A stretch of DNA of 64,000 bases from Durusdinium trenchii (Eukaryota; Sar; Dinophyceae; Suessiales; Symbiodiniaceae), in contig CAXAMN010021573.1 of NCBI GenBank assembly GCA_963970005.1, positions 390,217-454,216 on the forward strand, read 5' to 3'. Below the pieces are notes generated by a model. It had not been told where the DNA came from, did no database searches, and worked only from the letters and a program-made list of their open reading frames with translations. The position numbers were made by a program, and so were the translations under genes. Shown here piece after piece: positions 1 through 11,140 of the stretch. Each line of letters opens with the position of its first letter. Positions within the stretch are counted from its first letter, which is position 1.

Positions 1-205
1 AACATAAAGGCAAACAAGATTCTGAGCGGTGACATGTAAACAAATCCCAGAGCTCTTCGTCAGCGCTTTCAGCTGGCATGGGCCCAGGCTTAAAGCGGTG
101 AATCTCTAACAGCCATCTTGATCCTTCAAAGGCTATCCCGAATCAAGGTAAAAGTTTTTTTGTGTACCACTTCGGATGCTGATACGCTGACTTGAGGATG
201 ATTGT

Positions 206-397
206 TCACCAAGGCTTGGACACCTTCGCCAATGCGGTTGGAGATTCCTCGTACAGCTTGTCCAGGCCGAGCACCTGGCATGTGGTGGACTGGAAACTGA
301 AGACGAAAACCATATAGGTCTCCAATTCGTTAGACGTCGCATATGTTTTCATCTCTTGCGCACACAACTCCCAATGAACCCTGATTGCTGGATGCAT
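206..397 (-). CDS. Possible 5' exons of a second minus-strand gene (partial)
   Basis: On the minus strand an ATG at 397 opens a frame with a helical, charged peptide (ELCAQEMKTYATSNELETY). Further on, a segment of about 67 bases preceded by CCAG and followed by a GTGAAC donor-like site encodes VLGLDKLYEESPTALAKVSK. This amino-acid composition is typical of coding sequence, and the site lies about 300 bases downstream of the stop of the large minus-strand gene, as expected for a same-strand dinoflagellate gene cluster. The gene would continue past the left edge. I do not recognise the product. The start codon and the splice structure are guesses; the plus-strand frames here look like shadows. 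Confidence 0.3.
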   Translation of the reverse strand: MHPAIRVHWELCAQEMKTYATSNELETYMVFVFSFQSTTCQVLGLDKLYEESPTALAKVSKPW

Positions 398-698
398 GGT
401 GCAAACTGCAGTGAGAACCCCGAATATCTAAGAGCGCAGATTTCTACTGCAAAGCTCTCATGTAATTGCTCGCTTTGTAAGACTTCTTCATGTTTTTGCA
501 GCAGGGATTTTGGAGTTGGTATTGTGGAAACACACAGGCGGACACCATATATATTTCATGCACATCATAGAACAAAAACAAGTTGGCTACCAAAGTTCAA
601 AGCGAGACCTGTGGAAATTAGCCACAGTCACGAACTTGCATATCATATTGCGCACGTTTGCACAACCCAGCAAGGCAAAAATTAATCAAAGCTCAAGT

Positions 699-1880
699 CT
701 ACTTTGCAGCGGCCTTTGCCTTTGCTGACTTGCCACCAGCCGGAGCGTTCTTGTGGCGTTTGTTTTTTTTAGCTCCTTTAGCAGAAGTACCACCATTACC
801 ATTACCTGCAGAATTATCACCCTGCTCCTCACTCTTCTTCTTGGCAAAGAACTTCTTGTTGGTCCTGCAGGGCCAATCCATGCAATTGATGTTTATAATG
901 CATGTGCATATACAAAACAGCTAAAAGATGCTAAAAGCACAAAGACCGAGCCGATCAACAATATGTTTCCAAGATGTGTCATGATTGAAAGGTTATATAC
1001 AATTCCCCAGAGTGCTATGACCATATCATGTCGATTGGCTTTGCGCAGGCGGTCCTTGCTTTCAACTCGGCGGAGGCTGCCTTGCTACACCTGATCAGCG
1101 ACAAGCGTTCGAAGCTTGGCATGGGTTTATATCAGTGGAGTGGGGCCCATACGCAATGCTGGCTTTCTTCATGGCACTCTCGGACTGCTTGTAGAACCTT
1201 GTCATGCGAATTTGGGGCAACGCCTTTAGAGTGATAGCAACTGTTGGTCTTGATCGAGATTAAATTGCCTAAGTTGTGCACTCCTCGGTAAAGAAACCTT
1301 CACTTTCCCCAGTGCACCACGCTGCGCTGCAAACATCATACTGCTTGTCAATGTTGGCAATCTCATCCTTCAGGATCTGAATGTACCTGGGCATGGACTG
1401 GGTGGAAGCGCTGGAGATCTTTAGGTGGATTGGAAAGACTCTTGACTCAAAAAGGTGCAAAACCTACGATTTGAAACAGGAAACGCTATCGCTTGCGGAT
1501 CATCGAACTTGGTTTCAATCTCGCGAATCAGTGATCGCAATTTCCCGCTTTTTGCCATCATTGAATCTAAGACTTTGCGCAAGGCTTCTTTCGACTAACA
1601 GGGTTTGAACAAAAACACATACTTCATTGGTACAACGGATGGTGGTATAACAACAACTTCAAGCCCATGCATGAAAACATATGAAAACATATATTCATTT
1701 TGAGGCCGATATAAACCACAAGGGCTTTAACAAACGAAACACCCGCTCCTGCCCGTATTTGGATTGCGTAGTAGGCATATGAACACTCTTCTGAGAACCC
1801 TCAACCGACTGGCGCTTCTCCATTTGGGAAACTCCGGCAAATTCAGTTCCGAGCGAGCAAGATGGATCCGTATCTGCCTG
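699..1880 (-). CDS. C-terminal exons of the large minus gene, ending in a Lys/Ala tail
   Basis: Five patches close the protein. About 1730-1880: a Ser/Gln-rich linker. About 1470-1605: SKEALRKVLDSMMAKSGKLR and SLIREIETKFDD, a helix pair. About 1282-1418: STQSMPRYIQILKDEIANID and WCTGESEGFFTEE. About 1140-1235: LPQIRMTRFYKQSESAMKKA. Last exon 699-864, after CTGCAG: TNKKFFAKKKSEEQG, a Gly/Asn spacer and GGKSAKAKAAAK then stop. The Lys-rich tail suggests a nuclear localisation signal or nucleic-acid contact. The phase between 1282 and 1235 is not solved, so that join may use another donor. Confidence 0.65.
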
Positions 1881-4800
1881 GCGGGAAAGTGGTGATGAAC
1901 TTAACACTACAGGCTTTGAGAAATAGATTTGTGATAAAACATATTAACAAGTACAATAGGGTGGTAGGAAGCCTGCTTGTTCCGTTCATGTAGCTCTTCA
2001 TATGTCAAGCTCTCTTTGCGCTGTCCGGACTCTTTGACGACGACATAAATCTCTTCTACACCATCGTAGCGGTTTCTCCTTACAACATGCACCACTCAAA
2101 CATGAACACGCGTGATCATGCAACGCGACTTGGCGACTTGAATCGTAATTAACATTGCAATTACTCCTGTAGTGGGAGTCCCCAAGAGACTTGCAATATG
2201 CCAAAGCTCCTTGAATGCGTGTCCTAAGATTTGTTGAGGTGCATTTGGATTCTTTACACTGCACACCAAATGGGTTTTCATCAACGCATGTCTTATATGA
2301 GGACCCCACTCAGACCATTTCAACTCCCGGAGCTCTGTGATGGAATACCACCCCTCATCCACAGTAATTTCGATGCTCTTCTTCCGGGAGACTGCAATCT
2401 TGATGCGGCACAGGAATTGTTCCTGGTTGTGAGACTGCACCAAGAGATTGAAGTAGAAGGGCGTTTGCATGTAACTATAGAGCTTCAATATATATCACAT
2501 GGCAAATGGCATTGGATTTATTGTTCGTTATATATCGATCGATCGTTATATGTCTTCATTACTGTTTTGTTCAGTCAGACCAAAACAAACATGCAAATGC
2601 ACATGGTGTCCTGGTCAAAATTGACCTCGCAATACAAATCCGCTAGTTTATCACGGTCTCCATTTTGCCACTCGGATTTCAACATCTCAGGAGCATCCAA
2701 CTTTACGCGTTTCTGGTGTGGTCGCACCCAGCGCATGATCTTGGCCTTCGCTGCTCGACGAAGCTTGTCCTGCACGAAAATGAACGACGCTGCGTGAACC
2801 CATCGACCCTTGATACAATAAAATTCATTCAAACTGCCACGGTTAACATACGCTGACTTTGGAATCAAGCATGCTATAAGTTTGAAGAATCCCTATGGCC
2901 TTGCGGGACCCCCGGAAGCCTCCAGTATGCTCTGGATCTGATCCCTGTGTAGCATTGGTAGACTTGCTTTCATCTGGTGTCTCATCACCTGTCTTAGGGG
3001 TTGGTTCCACGGGCACATCGACCTTGACGATCTTGAGCTCTGGCTCAAGAGAAGCACTTCCGGGCTCGGCGGGTGTCATCTCACCGGCATCCCGTTTGGC
3101 CCGTGCTGGAGTAGGGATTGGTGGAGTCGGTGTAGTGAATAAATCCGGTTTGTTTCCACCATCTTCTACCTCAAGACTTGTGAATACCCTGTGACACAAT
3201 CAATCATATTGACCAGCATGCAGTCAATCTTCTAATAAAGAAAGATCAAGTGGACATACCAAGTTCAAACTCCAGTATGTGGAAATTCCGAGCTGATAAC
3301 CTTCCAGGCGGCTGAACAACCAGCTAACTCTTCCGCTGTAGCCTTGGAGACAGAATACTATAGATCGATCGATATATAGATCTTTCAGCTATTATAGTTT
3401 TCTCCACCCTCTACCATCCGAACCATGTCCACCGACATTGGCATAAAGAATGATGGCTAAGGATTGAACTGGAAGTGTTTCCACGTCTGTGACCACTGGC
3501 TCCTTGGCATCGGGAGCCCACGTATATCGAGCGAATAAAACATTGGTCATATTGTGAGTGTGTTTTTTGCGAGAACAATGGTTTCACTGTTCAACCTGTT
3601 TCATACCAACATCAATCTAAGCAGATAGCCGACGGCTGGGAATCATTAGAATAGTTGATGTCAAACTCAATGTCCTGCAAAGGTATTATCAAGATCAACA
3701 CTGCACAATATATACATTGTGTTGTTCAGTGTTGAATGAAAGACACAAACATATATATCCTGCAGCTCTTGTAGGAGGGCTGCTTCATCACTAGCCATCT
3801 CCACATGTGCAATTCCATCAGCAAGAGTTGCACAACTCCCAAGCACCGAAGCTGACATGCTTCAAGCACACTAAAGTGAAGAGTGACAGAGCCCTGATCA
3901 GCTTAGGAGTGTGTCATCCAATGATCGAAGGAAAAAGACACGCAAAAGCTCTGAAGGGAGCGATACAAAGTATAAACTGTATGGTTCGAGTCATGAACGG
4001 AAAGCTTCAGATCTCAAAGCGCGCTTTGACCACTGTCCACAATGCCGGTCGCGAGGTCAGAACGGCTCATGTTAATTATGATTTGGAATGCGTGGTCAGG
4101 CCAGTGTCCGGCACGGCCACACACAAAGTTCTAAAATATTGCCCAAAAACCTCTCTGGTGAGGGGGTCCATACCCGTAATTATTTTTACGGGGATGTACG
4201 GGTAAATTACGGGTTGGGTACGGGTTGGGTACGGGTTTGGGAAACCCGATGTTTGCTAGGACACCCGGGGTTTGGTCTTCCAGGTTACGGGGATGTACGG
4301 GTAAATTACGGGTTTGGTACGGCCTGGGTACGGGTTTAGACCACACCCGTTATTTTTTTAGAAAAAAACACACAAATATTGTCAGGAGTCATCAAACGTC
4401 TTTCACTACCACAATGTTTCATCTTTCAGTCCAAAACTAGAATGTCAGCATGAGTGAGCACATGATATACCTATCAAATCACACCAGATCATCAAGCTTC
4501 TTGGGCATCAAGGGCAACCATTCATCAGGCACAACCAACTTCTTGTACCTTCGTAGATAGTTGTACACTGGGATAAAATCAGCTGAGCCCCAAAGGTCAG
4601 ATACTGGCCACTCAGGGGCACGGAAAGTTTCAAAAGCCGACGGCAGCTCTCCATCCCGTGGCAACTCAGGTTGGCCTGTTGCGGTCTTCTTCATTTCCTC
4701 TGCAATGTCAACCACTGCCCTGGCGAAAGGCGCCGGATAAATCCTGGGCGGACGGATCGCAGGTCTTCACTTTTTTTGGTTTGGGGGGGGGGGCAGACAC

Positions 4801-7800
4801 GGCAAGAGTACATTCAGCTCACAGTTGTAACAAAGGTAAATTAATATGAGGCTCTCAGTGGCACGTAGGTGTTCTGTACCTTTGTATCGTTGTTTTCCAG
4901 AACCATCGACATATTTGACCGCACTCTTGACTTTGGAATCCTTGTTCTTCCATCCAACCAACTTGCCTTTGTCGAGTTTTAATACAGCAGGTGTGTTGGC
5001 ATAGAGGTAGTGGCGTTTGGCAGTACGGGATGAATAATGTGCCATCCACCATCGGACCTGCTGCACCTGCGCGAAGGATATTCAAGTGTCACTTGTGTTA
5101 TGTCGATCGATCTATAAAATGAGTTGCTGATTTCTTTCATGCATGATCTTATTAAGGCCAATGGTGAAGGCCAATGGTGTGATTCATGGTTGCACCACAA
5201 ATTGGAGATAGGGCCCTGACTGAGAACTCGTGACCGCACTCGAAAATGTGTTGGATGGTTTCCCTCCAAAGAGGATAGAATTCCAGAAGTGATCCATTGG
5301 GCTGTTCCACTGACCATGCACCACCAAGAGCGGTCACCAAAAGAATCAATCCGCATGTCCTGACAGTTGACATTTGTTGGATGCACATGCATATGATAAA
5401 TGCGAACTAGACCCTTCGGTTAAAAGTACGAATCATAGAGCGACATCTCCGTATGATTTTCCAAAACCAATCCTTTCCAATAGCTTGTTGGCCAACGCAA
5501 CTGACTTGTAGGGGGTGTGTCCGACAGGCGCGCACGCTGATCGTTGACTGGTCCCCACATTCATCTTGGAAAATGAAGAGCACTTCACCCCAAAGTGGCT
5601 TGCAAATCCATTGGGATCTGCCCGCAAAAGGAACAGAATAGCCAGCCTCAGTGCTACTCATCCAGAACCCCCGAGCGATATGGCGGTGTATAAATTTGTA
5701 GGAAACAGAAACCCAACACACAATGCATTCAAGAAACGCATATCCAGACGAATGTGTCAGGTCCATGAAGTTCGACTTTCTATAGCTAGGCTGATCATTA
5801 TCCAATAGATCAAAGCGGGCAGACCTGTATTCACTAGCATGCATCATGGTGGTCAGTCTCCCCACGCCGGCATAGAACTCCAGCCACTGAAACTCCTGGC
5901 ACGGAATATGACTGGAAGGAATCTCAAACATTTGTTCATGCATAAGTAATTGTTTCGGACATTGGTTGAACTCAGACAGTTCCAATATAAAAATTTAAAA
6001 AATATATAGTGAAGCACACGGGTTCGTATTGAACTTATATTGTCTCGATCTCCTGCTTGATCTCATGTGACCAGGTCAACAAGAGGATGATCATCACCAA
6101 GACCTCGGCTTTCGGATATTGCTTCTCGGAAGAATCTCATTCAACCGCTCAACACACATCCCATCGATATCAGGAGCGTACTTGTTTGTTCATGTTTGTT
6201 GAGTTATCATTTTGGTGACAGCTCATAGTGGAGCATGATAATACTGGTCATGCATATGACTCAATGGAACATTTCTGGAGTTCTACTGCTTCCGAGAGAA
6301 ACCATCCAACACATTTCTTGACCGAGTGAATGGGTTTCAATGTATATACTTTTTGGAAAACACACCCACTCTTGCTGCATATCGATTCATGCATCTTATA
6401 ATGAAATCTGTCGCATTGGTACTCAGACCCCCACCTTCGGAGCATGAAGCCGTCGGAGTCTCCAAACCAGTTCATTTATGCACAACATTGCAACAGCTTA
6501 TGAGGACAACAGTGAGAAGGCAGCTTGGATGACAATCAATAAATCATTACGAATTTGCAGGGTTGTAGGTTGATGCATGTGTTTCTAAATGGAGCCCACT
6601 TGCGGACAATAAAGCTGACATAGTCGGTTGGTTCGTGCTTTGCAAGGCCAAAAATTCACCCTTGCCAAACAGGTTTCATCAACATTTCCCTTCAACAAGA
6701 CTTGCCCATGCACAAAACTTGACTTGACACACAGATATGATCATCCACATGGGCCACATGGATGCGAAAATATAATCAAGCCAGAAGTGCATTTCTTTTT
6801 TAAAGTGTTGGCCCTGACCTTCCAAAGGTTGTGGCGCCTTTTGATCGTGGCAGCCGATTGATCCATGACCTCGGCCATCAGGACCAAAGAAACGGTTTCA
6901 TGGAAGTTGGGGGAGGGAAAGAGTGAAGGGAACAAAGAAGTCCAGATCGCATGGGTGGATGTGTCCCGACCAGTGTTATTCGATCATTACAGTTCTAACT
7001 GAGTGATTTTATGTTGAAAACACTTGTCCTATAGCTCGGTCTTGAGAATTCCCACCTATTCCCACGGTTCCGCACAAGTCAGCAGGCATCTCTTTTTTGG
7101 CACTGATCGAAGTTGTTCCGGTTTGAGATTGAACCACGAATCGACTTGAAGTAGGTTCTAAAAATGGCTGGTGCTAGTTTACAGCTATAACTGTTTGTTT
7201 TGAACAGATTTCTCTGACAAGAAGGGATTACATTTGAACATGATTCCTCAAACGGTGTATATATGCAAACTTCCGTGGACGCCGATGGACCCAAGCACCT
7301 GCCAAGAAGGTTCTAAGCCGAAGATGTTGACTCCCACACGATAGTGCCCGAAGCTTCAACAAACCATCATTCTACAGTAACAATGTGAACATGACAACAA
7401 ACGATTGGGATGGTTGTTAGCTGCGAACACTAATAGCTTCGGGTTGTTGCGTGGCCACTGTAAGCACCAATTTTGGGAGATGTATGTGTGGCTCCCCACA
7501 AGTTGATTGCAACTTGCTTCCCTGCACACTCCAATTGGCGCGGCCTATGTGGCACAACACTTTAAATCACATCAAATCAATCGCTGGAGTTCTTCAGCGA
7601 GCCATCTTTCAAAACTTCTTTTGCCAACTCCTTCAACTTAAGCATGGTTTCCTGGATGCTGTTACGATCGCTGTCAGTGAGAGAAGATGCAGCACCACGT
7701 TGAGCAATCAAATCGTCCATGTAGGTGGCCTCAGAGCAAATAATACTACCAATCATTGCAAAGAACACCCAGTTGCAATGTACACACACAAATTAACTCT

Positions 7801-10800
7801 GAGAAAGTGTTGGACCAAGACCTCAAACAACTTAAGGCACACAGGTGCGTGATCATGTGCGCAAAGGCTTCGATTACTGAACTCGCTACCGAGCTGCTAG
7901 CAAATCAGCCACAATCAGCGTCGCCCCAAGGATGAATGTTTTTGGGGTATTTGGTTCGCTATAGACGGCCATGGAGATGTAGGCAACGTCCTTTGTGGTG
8001 CCCTTGAACCTCAATCCAACAGCTGGCCTGGTCCAATACACACTTAGGGTGCAGTCCTTATGTTCTGCCAGTCGGCTCCGCAGCTCAGTCCTCACCTGTT
8101 CATCCTGCACCTTTCCAGCAGCCTTGACAAAGGCCATGATCTCTTCCACAATTCCATAATCGGTGTTTGGAAAGGATCTATGAACTTTCACCTGTTCTGA
8201 CAACACTGGCTTCGACGACCGGCGCTTCTTGGATTCTGCACGTGATGGGCTCTCGAGACCATCTTTGCGTTTTTGGTTGGTCTTTGGTTCAGTGCGAGCT
8301 GGTCGATCGGCTTCGTTTCCATGTTCCTTCCTTTTTTTCTTTGAATGGGCACTAGCTGCAGACGCTAACATTTCTGCAGCAGCGCCTGTCTCCTCATCTT
8401 TGTCATTCTTTTTCTTCTTCTTCATAGATTCCTTTGCCTGTTCAGGCAGTTCCTTTGTTTTTTTACTTTTCCTGTACCGTTTTCCATCAGCATTTCGATG
8501 GCTGGAGTCTCCTGGCACCTGGTTTGATTCCTCGGCCAATTTGTATTTTCCATATTCCGCCTCCCACCAGGCATACGAATCCCATGCCCACTCTTCATTT
8601 TCCCAGCCATATTCATATGCCATTTCCCACCCCTCGTCAGTGCCCCAGGCTGCCCAATTTGCATCCGGATCTGGTGGCGGTGCTTTCTGTCGAGAAGCCG
8701 ATGCCGGGCGTTTCATTACCTGTGTAGAGCCGCGTGACCTTCCCCGACCCCTACCTCTTCCACGGCCTTTGCCCCGACCTCTACCTCCCTGACCTTCCTC
8801 ACCTTCCTCACCTTCCTCTTTGGATCTCTGCTTCAATTGGTCCAGCCTCGTCACCTTTGCACCTGAAGGCTCCTGTCAAGGGCTTGGCACGAATTCAACA
8901 CAATCCAACATTGCGCACACAAACAAGAATATAACTACAGGCCGCTATCATGATCTGTGACATCAAAAACAAATCACACTGGTTAATTAGAAAACGGTCC
9001 GCCTGGTCAGCGTCACTGGGAGTGTAGACATCGATTGCGGCTGGCTTCTTAATCTTCTCAAGAGAAGACTGGTTGACCTCCTCGTTGCCAGTCCCGAACT
9101 GTTTGGTAGAGTCTTCACCGGATTCCTCCGGGGCAGGTTTGCGACCCTTCGACTGAAACGATGCCCGCTTCTCCTCTACTGTAGCCAACGGTGAAAGAAG
9201 CGCCGGTTTTTCCGGTGGGACAGCAACCTCCATGATATCAACCGGCAGTGTGTCCGTTAGGTCTGGTGCTTGTAGCCCAGACACCGACGAAGACCGTTGT
9301 ACTGCTGTTGAACCATCGATAGAAATGCCTCAGGGATGTTTGGCATCGAGCAGTTTACAACAAACTATCGATCTATATGAAGCAAAACATACACATGACT
9401 AAACTCATCCGATGTTTGAACGCTGGCCTTTTCCAGCAGTGGAAGGTACTTCTGCAGAAGACTGCGCACCAGACTTCTGTGCTCGCAACCTCTATCGCAA
9501 ATCAAGATCATGTTAACTAACATGCGCTATACTCAACAAGACTGCAATTGGACCATCTATACTTGCAGTCTAATCACTTCCTCAATTGTTCCAAAATCTC
9601 TTGGCGGCGCATGTGCAAGCGTTGCATGTGTTCTTCCGGTCCTTTGCGACCAGCGCAAAGCAATGACGTATCAATTGCCAAGCTGCCACATTGTTGCACA
9701 TATGTTGCAAAAACAAACCAAGACATGTTCACACAAAACACAAAAAGGGTGCAATCAACCATTCACAACCATGCAATTAATTGCATGCCCAAGCAACCAG
9801 CTGTTCTTACATTGGATTCTGACGTTGCTGCCGAAGGTGGTTCACCCATTCCAGCAGCGACCTGACCTTGTGACACCTCGTGTTGAAACTGGCTTGTTGT
9901 TTCTGTTGGTTCCGTGCCATCACCAGCAACTGGTGCTGGAACTGCAGCCTGTGGTTCAGGTGTAGCTTCAGGCAGCGCTGTTGGTATTTCTTGCTTTTGT
10001 TCGGGCTCAGGTACTGTAAGAGAAGGTTCTGTTGGCTGACCTCCCACACCTGAGTCCTCAGTCGGAACCTGACCAGTGCAACCTGTCTCAACACTTGGAC
10101 CCGATACTTCTTTCTCAATTTTCTCATCTGGCACCTCCTCATCATGCTCACCTCCCTCTTCCTCTCCTTCCTCCTCCTCCTCCTCATCATGGTAAGCATC
10201 TTCATCATCATCATCATTGTCAAACTCCTACGCGCATAGCACATAACAAAGGTTGTGTGCGCCCAACAAATTTAAGCAAAAGCATGTCTTGTGCGTGCAA
10301 GTATATAACAACAATTTTCACCAAATGCACAGTAATGCACAGCGAAAAAAAAAATCTCCTTGGAGGATTTGGCGGATTGCCGAGCTTCCTGCTTGGCATT
10401 CACATCATCTGCCACTTCCTGTTGACACGCATATACGTTATACATTGCATCCTATAGGACTAACTTTTGATTCATTCAAATGACCATGTTGAATCTGCTG
10501 TCCATCATATAATTAGTTCGGCCATATGATACACAGAACGCAACGCCTGAAGGTTGGAATCAAGTTCCACGCATAGTGCTTGGAAATCTGGTACCTTATA
10601 GAAGCATGAAGTTAATGAGCGCACATCAACAGCGCAAAGCAATGTGAGCACAGCGTTGGCGAATATCGACATCATAAGCGCATATAGAAGTGAATCCTGA
10701 TAACACAAAACATGCGAAATCAGAACAAAGGTACAATGCTGACTTCCGATCTCCTTACCTTCATCTTGATGAACCCCAGCAATCTACGAATATGCCAGGC

Positions 10801-11140
10801 GAGTGCCACAACAGTCGCTCCCAGCTCCGTGTCAGAACCTCTTTTGTTCTTAATGTATACCCGTTCGACCTCCGCGCGAAGAGGTTCAATCAGTGGAAGG
10901 GGCCGGGTCTCCTTTAGACTCATCATCGCGAGCAGTGGCATAAGAACTGCTTGGTCCTTCACGCAAATGGCAATGCTCTCACCCTTGGAAGCATCAGATA
11001 CCACAAGCTCCCCCCCCCCCACGTAGTCGTTCACGAATCTCATCATTGTTGTCCCACGAATCAGCTAGCCCAGTCAAATCTATGGACTCGATGATTTTTC
11101 TAGGCCGGCCAGGAGGCTTTTGCTTTGTCCCATTCGCCAT
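699..11140 (-). CDS. Multi-exon gene for a large Symbiodinium-type family protein with methyltransferase-like motifs (whole locus)
   Basis: About 20 minus-strand exons run from an ATG at 11140 to a stop at 699-701. In order they encode: an AT-hook-like N-terminus (PPGRPRKI); an Asp/Glu run and Pro/Glu/Thr-rich linker; an Arg-Gly and Lys-rich low-complexity segment; basic helices; a central block with FYAGVG, GVKCSSFS and VEQPNGS motifs; blocks such as KRHLYAN and KQRYKGTEHLRATE; RWVRPHQKRVKLD; RRNRYDGVEEIYVVV; and a Lys/Ala tail. I recognise this block order, from memory, as a family repeated many times in Symbiodinium-type genomes, of unknown function. Nuclear DNA or RNA binding is inferred from the AT-hook, RG and Lys-rich parts. 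Methyltransferase descent is inferred only from motif order. Exons are separated by introns of about 0.1-0.6 kb. A frame break lies in a homopolymer in exon 1, so the gene may be a pseudogene or carry a sequencing error. Confidence 0.72.
1985..3199 (-). CDS. Linker exon plus three basic conserved exons of the large minus gene
   Basis: About 2890-3199: Pro/Thr/Glu-rich linker (LFTTPTPPIPTPARAKRDAG, VPVEPTPKTGDETPDESKST). About 2610-2830: GRWVHAASFIFVQDKLRRAA and KAKIMRWVRPHQKRVKLD, then KLADLYCEVNFDQ. About 2280-2440: EQFLCRIKIAVSRKKSIEIT and ITELRELKWSE. About 1985-2100: VVRRNRYDGVEEIYVVVKES and KESLTYEELHERNKQA. The order linker, RWVRPHKKR, EQFLxR, RRNxYDGVEE is one I recognise from many paralogous Symbiodinium-type proteins, so gene and strand are secure although function is unknown. 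Confidence 0.7.
3420..3858 (-). CDS. Two small exons of the large minus gene
   Basis: Near 3750-3858 the frame reads SASVLGSCATLADGIAHVEM, then ASDEAALLQELQ, a helix. Near 3420-3535 a frame without stops reads ARYTWAPDAKEPVVTDVETL and then PVQSLAIILYANVGGHGSD. The YTWAPDAKEP wording is typical of this family. The sequence between them is AT-rich and intron-like. The exact donor and acceptor positions are not fixed. Confidence 0.5.
4150..4345. repeat. Tandem ACGGGT-type repeat
   Basis: Repeats built on TACGGGTT / GGGTAAATTACGGGTT fill 4186-4345, with an interruption ACCCGATGTTTGCTAGGACA near 4246. A similar ACCCGATGTTT phrase recurs at 11622-11660, so the unit belongs to a dispersed family. 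It sits in an intron of the minus-strand gene. The repeat gives spurious frames in several registers. Confidence 0.7.
4495..5345 (-). CDS. Conserved exons after the methyltransferase-like core (VEQP block, KRYKGT block, PDEW block)
   Basis: Three exons follow the core. About 5195-5345: CGLILLVTALGGAWSVEQPN, continuing SLLEFYPLWRETIQHIF; EQP sits where C5 methyltransferases carry the ENV motif VI. About 4860-5065: WWMAHYSSRTAKRHYLYANT, LDKGKLVGWK and KQRYKGTEHLRATE, a basic block strongly conserved in the family. About 4495-4750: a CAG acceptor, then IYPAPFARAVVDIAEEMKK, a short linker and RRYKKLVVPDEWLPLMPKK. RATE joined to IYPAPFARAV recreates the family wording TEIYPxxFxxAV, which supports splicing from 4860 to 4750. 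Confidence 0.68.
5465..5930 (-). CDS. Methyltransferase-like core exons (motifs I and IV)
   Basis: Two exons. The first (about 5735-5930) encodes QWLEFYAGVGRLTTMMHASE, then FDLLDNDQP and NFMDLTHSSGY. FYAGVG resembles the S-adenosylmethionine-binding motif I (F-x-G-x-G) of cytosine-C5 methyltransferases. The second (about 5465-5625) encodes HFGVKCSSFSKMNVGTSQRS, where KCSSFS occupies the place of the catalytic PCQxFS loop (motif IV), and then YKSVALANKLLE. Family knowledge supports the motif names. That this protein methylates anything is inference, and the Pro before the Cys is replaced by Lys. The two exons lie in different frames with a short intron between, which is why no single frame covers them. 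Confidence 0.65.
6248..7735 (-). CDS. Middle exons of the large minus gene (partly resolved)
   Basis: A patch near 7580-7731 encodes MDDLIAQRGAASSLTDSDRN and then KLKELAKEVLKDGSL, a helical block I recognise from the family. A second patch near 6805-6880 encodes MDQSAATIKRRHNLWKVRAN, basic and probably nucleic-acid facing. A third near 6400-6475 reads DSDGFMLRRWGSEYQCDRFH and is uncertain. Between them lie intron-like stretches, including 6900-7560, where I see no reliable exon. The first patch is well supported, the second moderately, the third weakly. Confidence 0.5.
7890..8860 (-). CDS. Large RG/Lys-rich exon of the large minus gene
   Basis: A single open frame of about 320 codons, the longest in the window. 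It starts after a CAG with TRLDQLKQRSKEEGEEGEEG, then an RG repeat tract (GRGRGKGRGRGR type), a Trp/Tyr/Glu patch (EYGWENEEWAWDSYAWWEAE), and alternating Lys/Glu blocks with KKKK runs. It closes with a folded-looking part (YGIVEEIMAFVKAAGKVQDE and CTLSVYWTRPAVGLRFKGTT). RG tracts usually bind RNA, and the KKRK runs resemble nuclear localisation signals. The frame stops at 7887 just past a GTAGCG donor-like site, so splicing rather than termination is expected at about 7890. Composition differs sharply from neighbouring exons. Confidence 0.72.
8985..9690 (-). CDS. Exons 5-7 of the large minus gene
   Basis: Near 9577-9690 the frame reads IDTSLLCAGRKGPEEHMQRL followed by HMRRQEILEQLRK; the CAGRxGxEEHxxRLHxxRQ wording recurs in this family. 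Near 9395-9490 it reads RSLVRSLLQKYLPLLEKASV. From about 9325 to 8985 a linker exon carries SVSGLQAPDLTDTLPVDIME and ends with EKIKKPAAIDVYTPSDADQA. The three patches are in different frames separated by intron-like sequence, which fits normal splicing. The product parts look like helical bundles followed by a disordered linker. Borders are approximate. Confidence 0.55.
9816..10690 (-). CDS. Exons 2-4 of the large minus gene: hydrophobic segment, charged helix, acidic/Pro-rich linker
   Basis: Three coding patches are visible. Near 10525-10690 a frame encodes DSLLYALMMSIFANAVLTLL, a hydrophobic stretch that could be a buried helix. Near 10352-10422 a CAG-bounded patch encodes DVNAKQEARQSAKSSKE, a charged helix. 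From about 10231 to 9816 a long frame begins with FDNDDDDEDAYHDEEEEEEG and continues into a Pro/Glu/Thr-rich linker (PEPEQKQEIPTALPEATPEP). The last part is low complexity and probably disordered. Exact splice borders are not resolved, and the hydrophobic exon is the least certain of the three. Confidence 0.5.
10759..11140 (-). CDS. First exon of the large minus gene, AT-hook-like N-terminus, interrupted frame
   Basis: The frame starts MANGTKQKPPGRPRKIIE, where GRPRK resembles an AT-hook core that binds the minor groove. It continues to NDEIRERL and then meets 11 consecutive G on the minus strand (C at 11010-11020), after which the coding frame shifts. The second frame carries SDASKGESIAICVKDQAVLM and TVVALAWHIRRLLGFIKMK and ends at a GTAAGG donor. 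WHIRRLL-type wording is shared with other members of this family. The break is either a real indel or, more likely, a homopolymer miscount. The start was chosen because it is the first ATG before a run of conserved sequence; no spliced-leader acceptor was confirmed upstream. Confidence 0.65.

Noticed and set aside
8229..8792. 187-codon plus-strand frame rich in Ser, Phe and Pro
   Set aside because: Antisense shadow of the RG/Lys-rich exon of the minus-strand gene.
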